This document shows positions 1-5,649 of a stretch of DNA of 6,987 bases, in pieces; position 1 is the stretch's first letter, and each line of letters starts with the position of its first letter. Below the pieces are notes generated by a model, which was not told the origin of the DNA, searched no databases, and was given only the letters and a program-made list of their open reading frames with translations. The DNA lies in contig DAHXLZ010000056.1 of the NCBI GenBank assembly GCA_027365715.1, positions 1 to 6,987 on the forward strand, read 5' to 3'. The position numbers and the translations under genes were made by a program. This DNA comes from Methanomassiliicoccales archaeon. Lineage in GTDB: Archaea; Thermoplasmatota; Thermoplasmata; Sysuiplasmatales; Sysuiplasmataceae.

Positions 1-1367
1 GCCACTCCGATATTCACACCGATATTGCCTGCCTCCACCCTCGAGACAAACTCATCGGCATACCTGCCCGAAGAGGTAAAAATTGTGGAGGCGTTTCCAA
101 ATTCACTGCGGTTAATCAGCTCAATGGCACCGTCAAAATTTTCAGCCTCCACCACGCTTGCCACGGGGCCGAAAATTTCCTCCCTTATGATGCTCATATC
201 ATGGCGTGCGTCATCGAACACTGAAGGTCCCAGAAAATACCCTTCGCGATAAGCCGCCGGCTTATTGGCTCTGCCGTCCAAAACCAGCCTTGCGCCCTGC
301 TCTTCTCCCTTCTCTATGTAAGAAATCACTCTTTTCCTGTGCTCATCTCTGATGAGCGGGCCCATCTCGGTCTCCGGATCCAGTCCGTATCCCAGCTTCA
401 GTCTGCGTGCTGCCGCAGTAAAAGCGCTGACTACTTTCTCATGATTTTCCGGCAATGTAACCAGGACCGAACCGGCCAGGCATCTCTCGCCGGCGTTACC
501 AAAGAAAGAGGAGATAAGTCCCGGTATCACCCTTTTCAGGTCGGCGTCAGGCATGACAAGCTCGTAATTCTTTGCCGACGCTCCTGCCTGTGCCCTTTTA
601 TGGTTGGCTGTGGCCCTTTTGTAAATGTATTCGCCTGCTGAGGTAGATCCTACAAAACTCACGCCGGCGATTTCCCTGTTGTCTAAAATTGCATTGACAA
701 CGGGTGCCGAGCCGTTTATAACCGAAACAACCCCCGGAGGGAATCCCGCCCTCTCTATCAGCTCGATCGCCTTCTGCATTGTCAGGGGCACCTTTTCAGA
801 AGGTTTGACCACGATGGTATTTCCGAGACCTATGGCATAAGGGATAAACCAGAAGGGAACCATGATTGGGAAGTTGAACGGAGCAATAACGGCAAAAACA
901 CCCATTGGAACGCGTATCAGTTCCTCGTCTATTCCACTTGATATGTTCTTGTTGTTTGTGCCCATGATGTGGTATGTGGCTGCGCAGGCGGCCTGAATAT
1001 TTTCAATCGACCGCATTACTTCGCCCTTTGCCTCTTCAAGGGTCTTGCCATGCTCCATAGTTACAAGCTTTGCGAGTTCGTCCGCGTTTTCCTGCATCAG
1101 GTTTTCCAGCCGGAAGAGGAGTTTGATCCTGCTGGTAATCGGAACAATGGACCACTTGAGAAACGCATCATGTGCGTAGCTTATTGCCCGATCTACTGAA
1201 GCCTTTTCAGTGTCATAGACAGTTGCTATTGTTTTCCCGAAAGCCGGATTGAACACTTTGTACTCAGTTGTTTCCTCAGCATTTTCGAATCCGCCGTTCA
1301 CGTAGTTCCTTACGATTCCGAATTCACCGCTCTTGCCCGCATTTGCTTTTTTCTCCGGAGTTAACAA
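1..1367 (-). CDS. mmsA: Methylmalonate-semialdehyde dehydrogenase (CoA-acylating), partial, C-terminus beyond window
   Basis: This enzyme oxidises methylmalonate or malonate semialdehyde with NAD+ and CoA to propionyl-CoA or acetyl-CoA, in cytosolic valine, inositol or beta-alanine breakdown. Translating the minus strand gives 455 complete codons with no stop; the family is usually about 490-500 residues, so roughly 30-40 are missing at the left edge. Visible landmarks: RNYVNGGF near the N-terminus, EHGKT (105-109), APFNFPIMVPFWFIP (around 162-176), KPSE (188-191), the nucleotide-binding turn FVGSTSAGEYIY (from 238), KRAQAGASAKNYELVMPDAD, the catalytic cysteine in NAGERCLAGSVLV (Cys296), and EEIFGPV (396-402). 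QA...AKN..VMPDA in place of the ELGGKSP of ordinary aldehyde dehydrogenases, so without its general-base Glu, is what points to the CoA-dependent subfamily. The start is TTG at 1367, because an in-frame stop lies just upstream with no ATG or GTG between, and AAGGTGA sits 4 nt before it. The exact aldehyde substrate is inferred from the family. Confidence 0.9.
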   Translation of the reverse strand, partial: MLTPEKKANAGKSGEFGIVRNYVNGGFENAEETTEYKVFNPAFGKTIATVYDTEKASVDRAISYAHDAFLKWSIVPITSRIKLLFRLENLMQENADELAKLVTMEHGKTLEEAKGEVMRSIENIQAACAATYHIMGTNNKNISSGIDEELIRVPMGVFAVIAPFNFPIMVPFWFIPYAIGLGNTIVVKPSEKVPLTMQKAIELIERAGFPPGVVSVINGSAPVVNAILDNREIAGVSFVGSTSAGEYIYKRATANHKRAQAGASAKNYELVMPDADLKRVIPGLISSFFGNAGERCLAGSVLVTLPENHEKVVSAFTAAARRLKLGYGLDPETEMGPLIRDEHRKRVISYIEKGEEQGARLVLDGRANKPAAYREGYFLGPSVFDDARHDMSIIREEIFGPVASVVEAENFDGAIELINRSEFGNASTIFTSSGRYADEFVSRVEAGNIGVNIGV

Positions 1368-1371
1368 ACTT

Positions 1372-1378
1372 TCACCTT
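1372..1378 (-). promoter_or_regulatory. Ribosome-binding site deciding the TTG start of the dehydrogenase
   Basis: On the minus strand AAGGTGA ends 4 nt before the TTG at 1367. It matches the archaeal anti-Shine-Dalgarno complement (GGAGGTGA). With the in-frame TAA upstream and no ATG or GTG in between, it supports the rare TTG initiation codon. Confidence 0.6.
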
Positions 1379-1397
1379 CTTATGAATCCATCCAATC

Positions 1398-1457
1398 GGA
1401 GAAAAGGGGACAGCATCCATGCGGCAGGTCTGTGCCGTGCTGCTGCCTGTCTTCTCC
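1398..1457 (-). promoter_or_regulatory. Bulged hairpin in the dehydrogenase 5' leader
   Basis: GGAGAA (1398-1403) pairs with TTCTCC (1452-1457) and GACAG (1409-1413) with CTGTC (1447-1451). Together they give an 11-bp stem with a 5-nt bulge. Inside, CGGCA (1422-1426) and TGCCG (1433-1437) form a perfect 5-bp stem around a 6-nt loop. The structure lies wholly between the predicted transcription start and the ribosome-binding site of the minus-strand dehydrogenase, so it would be near the 5' end of that mRNA. It does not match any riboswitch class I recognise. It may affect stability or translation, but that role is inference; the pairing is directly visible. Confidence 0.45.
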
Positions 1458-1458
1458 T

Positions 1459-1486
1459 TTTGCATATGTCCATTTGCATATGTCCA
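1459..1486. repeat. Perfect 14-bp tandem direct repeat, candidate operator
   Basis: TTTGCATATGTCCA occurs twice back to back (1459-1472 and 1473-1486) without mismatch. Each unit contains the near-palindrome GCATATG. On the minus strand the pair lies directly downstream of a TATA-like box and covers the expected transcription start of the dehydrogenase. That is where a repressor site would act in archaea. No regulator gene is visible in the window, so the operator role is inferred from position. Confidence 0.5.
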
Positions 1487-1497
1487 AAAATAAATGT
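1486..1497 (-). promoter_or_regulatory. TATA-like box of the dehydrogenase promoter
   Basis: The minus strand reads ACATTTATTTTT here, with TTTATTTTT as an archaeal TATA-box match. An offset of about 26 bp would place transcription start near 1464, inside the tandem repeat and just before the leader hairpin, giving a leader of roughly 95 nt. Other AT-rich candidates exist farther upstream (1630-1698), so the assignment is tentative. Confidence 0.35.
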
Positions 1498-1629
1498 ACA
1501 GCCGACCTTGACAGTTGCTTCATCTAAGCTGAGCTCCCAAAGGATTTCATGGCCACGCCCCAGGCACACATCCCTGCGCGGAAGGACACGAACATGAGGC
1601 CCGTTCGGTTTTGTTGCGTGTTTGTTGCT

Positions 1630-1698
1630 ATTTTATCCCGCTGTATTGTTTAAACATTATTTAAAGTTTATTTAAAATGATACATCGCAGGATAAAAT
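1630..1698. repeat. Imperfect inverted repeat around an AT-rich core
   Basis: The left arm ATTTTATCCCGCTGTAT (1630-1646) and the reverse complement of the right arm (1680-1698), ATTTTATCCTGCGATGTAT, agree at 16 positions or more if small gaps are allowed; the outer 9 bases are identical. The 33-nt core contains GTTTAAAC and several TTTAAA-like words that could serve as TATA boxes in either direction. It could be a regulator site, a structured RNA end or a short element remnant; I cannot choose between these. Confidence 0.4.
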
Positions 1699-1744
1699 GT
1701 AAACGATTCCGGCAATTTGTGTATTTCGTCCACTTATGTTTGCC

Positions 1745-1882
1745 ATGAAGCAATTTTTAAAAGTCTGTGAACTGTGCGCATCCTCAGCCGAATCTCGCGA
1801 ATCCGGGAAGCAGCCTTTTCTGTCTCACAAAGTTCTTCATGATTGTCCCAGCGACGGACCACATCAGTCATCAGCCATCTGA
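1745..1882 (+). CDS. Possible 45-residue ORF, unknown function
   Basis: An ATG-initiated frame of 45 codons, beginning MKQFLKVCELC and ending in TGA. It has a CxxC pair (Cys8, Cys11) and a later HDC (Cys34) that could form a small metal site, but no family is recognised. AT-rich TATA-like words lie about 70-80 bp upstream. No Shine-Dalgarno sequence precedes it, and an open frame on the opposite strand overlaps it throughout. It may be chance. Confidence 0.15.
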   Translation: MKQFLKVCELCASSAESRESGKQPFLSHKVLHDCPSDGPHQSSAI

Positions 1883-1896
1883 AAGACAGGAGACAT

Positions 1897-1953
1897 ATGA
1901 CGGAAGAATTCCAAAATGGGAATCTATCGACCGGTCCTGAGAGCAGCGCATAA
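1897..1953 (+). CDS. Possible 18-residue micro-ORF with strong ribosome-binding site
   Basis: ATG at 1897 follows ACAGGAG with 5 nt spacing, the best plus-strand Shine-Dalgarno in the spacer. The peptide is MTEEFQNGNLSTGPESSA. The start comes 14 nt after the stop of the preceding 45-codon ORF and the next micro-ORF starts 11 nt after its stop, an operon-like spacing. There is no homology I can name; the support is the initiation signal only. Confidence 0.2.
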   Translation: MTEEFQNGNLSTGPESSA

Positions 1954-1964
1954 CAAACAGAGGC

Positions 1965-2021
1965 ATGAAAGCGCCATCTCTCCGTACTAAGGGCAGCAAT
2001 ATACGCCGGTGTTTTTATTAG
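1965..2021 (+). CDS. Possible second 18-residue micro-ORF
   Basis: ATG at 1965 is preceded by CAGAGG and opens a frame of 18 codons plus TAG, the same length as the preceding micro-ORF. The peptide is basic (MKAPSLRTKGSNIRRCFY). Spacing of the purine-rich motif to the start is only one base, which is poor. It is listed because of its position in a run of three short ORFs; it may be chance. Confidence 0.12.
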   Translation: MKAPSLRTKGSNIRRCFY

Positions 2022-2374
2022 CCCGCGAGAATTAAATTATACTGGTTTATGAATCGCGTCAACAACGTCCGCCGAAATGCCTTGGCTTGTTCACAGTGCA
2101 CTGCGCCAAAAAACTTCGCTGAAAAGTGAAAAAGTCAGCCCGTCTCCAGGAAAAGGCAACATTGGCGAAGTGCTATCCCCAGCAACTTCACTGCTTTTCC
2201 TATTGACATCGCTCTCTCCACTTTTTTCCAGCCCGCCGCAGGCGGTGCCCGTTTCATCGATTGAAACTGCGAATTCAGTTGTAAACTGGAATGAAGAAAG
2301 CTCATCAACATGCCATCAGGATGCGTAACATTATCGCGACGTATGCAAGAAGTGGTGATTCGCCTGTTACAATT

Positions 2375-2398
2375 GGTTATTTATGTGGGAATTATATT
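2375..2398 (+). promoter_or_regulatory. AT-rich promoter region of the surface-protein gene
   Basis: GTTATTTATG (2375-2384) and AATTATATT (2390-2398) are TATA-like. The second would put transcription start near 2420-2425 and leave a leader of roughly 10-15 nt before ATG 2436, a short-leader arrangement common in Thermoplasmata. A GGTGAGGG motif at 2407-2414 is about 21 nt from the start, too far to act as a normal ribosome-binding site. Confidence 0.3.
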
Positions 2399-2435
2399 GG
2401 GAGTTCGGTGAGGGTGTACGGCTCCAGCTGCGCTT

Positions 2436-5400
2436 ATGGCTAAAAGAGCAGCTGTTGTCTTGATCGTTCTTCCACTAATTCTTTCCAGTTTCAATATGCT
2501 CACCAGTTCTGCAACTATTGGTAGTAAACCCGATAGCTTCGTTGCTAACTCAGCCGCGTTGCCGTCTATTCAATCCAATGAAGCTTATTTGAATTCAAGC
2601 GTGACATATTATTCAAACATCGGCACAAGTGCCTCTGGCACTGTCACAATGTATGCAATTGGAGCCTATGTCCCTCAATCATGGTTTTTCCTAGGTGGTT
2701 CAGTGGGAACTGCTAAGGCTATCAATTCTTCTGATGAAATAAACCTGGGTGACTATCAATACAATACAGGATCTGAAATAGGAGATGGCGGCGGATATGG
2801 AACTTACTCAAACGGTCTGAATTTAAACCTTTTCTTTGTGGCTGGCATAGACAACCACAATTCATTCGATCTCGGAACTGTTTACGCATCATTGATATTC
2901 ATAAACATCTCCAGCGGATTGGCAGTGCAAACACTAAACTGGTCATATATCTTCAACGACCAATGGACCGGTTATGGTGGTGTGGAAGTTTCTCCTTACT
3001 GGTTTGGCAACATTGGGGGGTATTTTGACATTTACCTCTACGTAGGAGCCACACCTTACACCAATTACACTTCTACTGATAATTATGCAATCCAATCCCC
3101 TGGAAATCTCGAGAGCGGGCCCGATCCTGACTTTCCAGGTACTTTGCTTAATCAATATGGAATTCAATACCCGGCAGCCGGCAGTGCATACTCAATAGAT
3201 GGGTGGGTCTATAACGGATTGGGAATCAGTGATATGCAATACAACGCAACCTCCGCATCATTCTCAACTTCATTTTCCTCGGGAGTCCAGGCCACTCAGC
3301 TTGCGTTCAGCAGCCCTTTTGCCGTTCAATTGGTGGGCAGTGATCCGTACGGAGCTGAAACAACTGCTCAGGCCACCTCAGGTTCAATCAACTATTCCGG
3401 CAGCGGCTATTTGCCAAATGGAGGTTGGCTGCAAGATGTCTTGGGTAATCCAAATGTGCCACAGTTCAACATTAGATGGTATACTGCGAACGTAACTGTC
3501 AAGAATAGCGGTATTGAAAATACAACCGCTGTCGGGACACTTACCGAGAATCAGAACTGGTTCAACGCAACCGGACAAAATAGCTACCTGTTTATACTCA
3601 ATTCCCCCGCGGACGCGCTTAACGGGATTACTTTGTACGGGCTCCATTGGAATACAACCTGGAAATATACAGTTCAGCACCTCCTAAACAGCGGATTTGG
3701 CGCGAATTTCGATGCCTTCTATGTAAACGGTGCTCAAATTACTTCCCCAGGCAGATATGTCAACGCTACAAATTCAACACAAGATGGAAATCAGTCCAAT
3801 ACAGTCGCCATCTCATACAGTACTGCGAACCTTGTCAATTACTATTCAGTCCTGCTTTCGACCCAAACTTCTAGCTCTTCCGTATATATTACAGAGCAAG
3901 TTACGCTAAAGATAAACACTTCAGAGCAAATTCCCAACGAACCAGATTATGTTTTCATACAGTGGGGGGATGGGCAGAGTTACACTTCAAACTCAAGTCT
4001 ATTGCATAATTTCACCCTCAACCATGTGTACGTCATGGCAGGAAATTTCACACCGCTCCTGTTTATTACAAACGAACCAAATGCTAAAGAAGGCTCATTG
4101 ACTTCTGGTCCCTTCTCGGGGCCTACGATAGAAGTTAAGGAAATTGATATTTCCGCAAAAACTTCCCTACAGGATGCAAATCCACTTCAACCGATCGCTT
4201 TTTCGGTCGCAACAACCAATATTACTTTTGCCAGCAATGATATTTTGCACTTGAATTTTGGTGACGGGCAAACCTATAATACTACACTTCCTGCTGATTT
4301 TTCCGTTTATCATTCGTTCACAAAAATCGGGACATATTCCCCCACCATTCAATTGAGCGATGGTTCAGTTACTCTCGGTGTATATGACCTGCATTATATC
4401 AATATAACACAAATTGCCATACAATCTACCCCAGCAAACGGGTCCTTGGTAAGCCGTACAATTAATCTATCGCTGGCTTTCGAGTCATTCAGCCAAATCG
4501 TTTCAGTAAAGCTCTTCATAGAGAACAATCTAGTCGACTCTCTCGATCCTGCCGCATTCAACGATACTATATACTTCAACTATGATTCGACTGGCACTGG
4601 AAATTTATCTGTCGTGTGGGTTCTTGAGAACGTCTACGGATACAGTGTCACATCCGATTCTTATTATGATATCGCGCTATTGCCTCCCACGGTTCTGGAT
4701 ATACTCACATATCCCAGTCCTGCCATTGTGAACCAGACTGTTAACTTTCTCGGTAGTATAAACTGGAACGGCAATGTTGGCAACCTGACGTGGATGGTCG
4801 ATAGCGTCCAGATAAATGGATCATACTTCAGATTCAGCTATACGGGGAATTACTCGATCACTGTCACTGCAGCCAATCAGTATGGCAGTTCGCAGAAGAC
4901 GGTCAATATTATCGTACAGCCTGACAGAGCCCCGTTTGTGCAAGCGTTGTACCCGGTGAGATTCACACAATCACTCTTCACTTCTAATTCCGAATGGTTT
5001 GTTAATTTCACTAACGGCTTGTCATACAGCAGTACGTCATCCATTATTTCTCTAAATCTCACCAACGGAACATATTCATATGTCGTAGGCACGACCAACA
5101 CGATTTATTCAGCAAAAGGTGGCTCATTCACAATCAATGGAGCTCCGATATCGATTGGAGTCTCTTTTAGCCTTATCAGTTACTTGATAACGTTCACAGA
5201 GACAGGCCTTCCATTGGGAACAAACTGGACTGTAATTCTCAATGGAATCAACCAGACTTATTACACACCCGCCCTAGACTTCATGATGCCAAACGGCACC
5301 TACCAATATACAATCGGCGCAGAACCAGGCTACAATTCCTCGATTATTTCAGGCATTATAGTGATTCATGGCTCGGGATATTCTAGGACGGTAACTTTCA

Positions 5401-5561
5401 CACAGAAACCAAGAGTGAATAAATCACCTTCAAAGGAACCTTTACTATCTCAATTGAACAATAATCAACTCTATGTGATCATTGGTGCGGCTGCTGTGGG
5501 ATCGGCCATAGCCGCTGTCGTCATAATTTCGTTCATGAGGAGAAGGAAGGCCGACCCGTGA
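2436..5561 (+). CDS. Large secreted, membrane-anchored PKD-domain surface protein, 1041 residues
   Basis: A cell-surface protein of unknown exact role. Residues 1-26 or so form a signal peptide (MAKR, then a hydrophobic stretch). Residues 30-470 are beta-rich and aromatic, with no family I recognise. A PKD-like domain centres on WGDG (510-513) and NHVYVMAGNF; a second has FGDG (608-611) and YHSFTKIGTY. An Ig-like segment (about 660-745) contains VKLFIENNLVDS, and a third PKD-like domain lacking the DG turn spans 750-827. Two related modules follow (839-915 and 916-990), the second starting YLITFTETGLPLGTNW. A lysine-containing linker leads to a membrane helix (1012-1033) and a MRRRK stop-transfer tail, so the bulk faces outside. 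I count over 35 N-x-S/T sequons and no cysteine, fitting a glycosylated archaeal envelope protein. PKD domains often mediate adhesion or occur beside secreted hydrolases, but I see no catalytic motif. ATG 2436 is the only start after an in-frame TGA at 2409. Confidence 0.88.
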   Translation: MAKRAAVVLIVLPLILSSFNMLTSSATIGSKPDSFVANSAALPSIQSNEAYLNSSVTYYSNIGTSASGTVTMYAIGAYVPQSWFFLGGSVGTAKAINSSDEINLGDYQYNTGSEIGDGGGYGTYSNGLNLNLFFVAGIDNHNSFDLGTVYASLIFINISSGLAVQTLNWSYIFNDQWTGYGGVEVSPYWFGNIGGYFDIYLYVGATPYTNYTSTDNYAIQSPGNLESGPDPDFPGTLLNQYGIQYPAAGSAYSIDGWVYNGLGISDMQYNATSASFSTSFSSGVQATQLAFSSPFAVQLVGSDPYGAETTAQATSGSINYSGSGYLPNGGWLQDVLGNPNVPQFNIRWYTANVTVKNSGIENTTAVGTLTENQNWFNATGQNSYLFILNSPADALNGITLYGLHWNTTWKYTVQHLLNSGFGANFDAFYVNGAQITSPGRYVNATNSTQDGNQSNTVAISYSTANLVNYYSVLLSTQTSSSSVYITEQVTLKINTSEQIPNEPDYVFIQWGDGQSYTSNSSLLHNFTLNHVYVMAGNFTPLLFITNEPNAKEGSLTSGPFSGPTIEVKEIDISAKTSLQDANPLQPIAFSVATTNITFASNDILHLNFGDGQTYNTTLPADFSVYHSFTKIGTYSPTIQLSDGSVTLGVYDLHYINITQIAIQSTPANGSLVSRTINLSLAFESFSQIVSVKLFIENNLVDSLDPAAFNDTIYFNYDSTGTGNLSVVWVLENVYGYSVTSDSYYDIALLPPTVLDILTYPSPAIVNQTVNFLGSINWNGNVGNLTWMVDSVQINGSYFRFSYTGNYSITVTAANQYGSSQKTVNIIVQPDRAPFVQALYPVRFTQSLFTSNSEWFVNFTNGLSYSSTSSIISLNLTNGTYSYVVGTTNTIYSAKGGSFTINGAPISIGVSFSLISYLITFTETGLPLGTNWTVILNGINQTYYTPALDFMMPNGTYQYTIGAEPGYNSSIISGIIVIHGSGYSRTVTFTQKPRVNKSPSKEPLLSQLNNNQLYVIIGAAAVGSAIAAVVIISFMRRRKADP

Positions 5562-5567
5562 ATTAAT

Positions 5568-5641
5568 AAATTTTGCTCACAGTATGAATATCGGATGAAT
5601 ACTTCCAACTGAAGGTAATAATTGCGTATTAAGCAAATTTT
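5568..5641. repeat. Inverted repeat after the surface-protein gene
   Basis: AAATTTTGCT (5568-5577) and AGCAAATTTT (5632-5641) are inverted copies with one mismatch in ten. Weaker similarity continues inward. It starts 7 bp after the TGA of the surface-protein gene. It could mark the 3' end of that transcript or be a remnant of a small element; there are no matching TA or longer target duplications directly outside the arms. Confidence 0.3.
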
Positions 5642-5649
5642 CATTTGAA

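Larger units (their letters stand above)
1368..2435. other. Gene-poor spacer between divergent dehydrogenase and surface-protein genes
   Basis: About 1.07 kb with no convincing full-length gene on either strand. From left to right it holds the dehydrogenase leader and promoter (to about 1497), a stretch with no feature I can support (about 1500-1629), and an AT-rich inverted repeat (1630-1698). Next come three short plus-strand ORFs (1745-1882, 1897-1953, 1965-2021) overlapping an open but start-less minus-strand frame (1734-2036). A small GC hairpin, CCGCC-GCA-GGCGG, lies at 2233-2245. A minus-strand 24-codon ORF (2135-2209) resembles the start of an IS607-type OrfA. The surface-protein promoter is at about 2375-2398. 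I looked for tRNA T-arms and C/D-box patterns and found none. The plus-strand 83-residue ORF at 2077-2328 has a low-complexity Ser/Pro-rich translation and I do not consider it a gene. Confidence 0.6.

Noticed and set aside
1372..1569. Minus-strand 65-residue ORF ending in TGA within the ribosome-binding site of the dehydrogenase, as if translationally coupled
   Set aside because: It runs through the TATA-like box, tandem repeat and hairpin, and its ATG lies upstream of the predicted transcription start. The translation is Arg/Ala-rich and unconvincing.
1268..1597. Plus-strand 109-residue ORF
   Set aside because: It overlaps the N-terminus and leader of the well supported dehydrogenase on the other strand and has an Arg/Ser/His-rich shadow-like composition.
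2233..2245. CCGCC-GCA-GGCGG hairpin as a terminator
   Set aside because: The stem is only 5 bp and the T run precedes it on the plus strand; on the minus strand it is followed by A residues, so it does not fit a terminator in either direction.
2077..2328. Plus-strand 83-residue ORF in the spacer
   Set aside because: Low-complexity Ser/Pro/Leu translation, no ribosome-binding site and no recognisable motif; likely chance.
2436..5561. Thermopsin-type protease identity for the surface protein
   Set aside because: Composition and a WLQDV segment recall thermopsin, but the order of motifs does not match what I remember of that family, and PKD domains explain the middle part.
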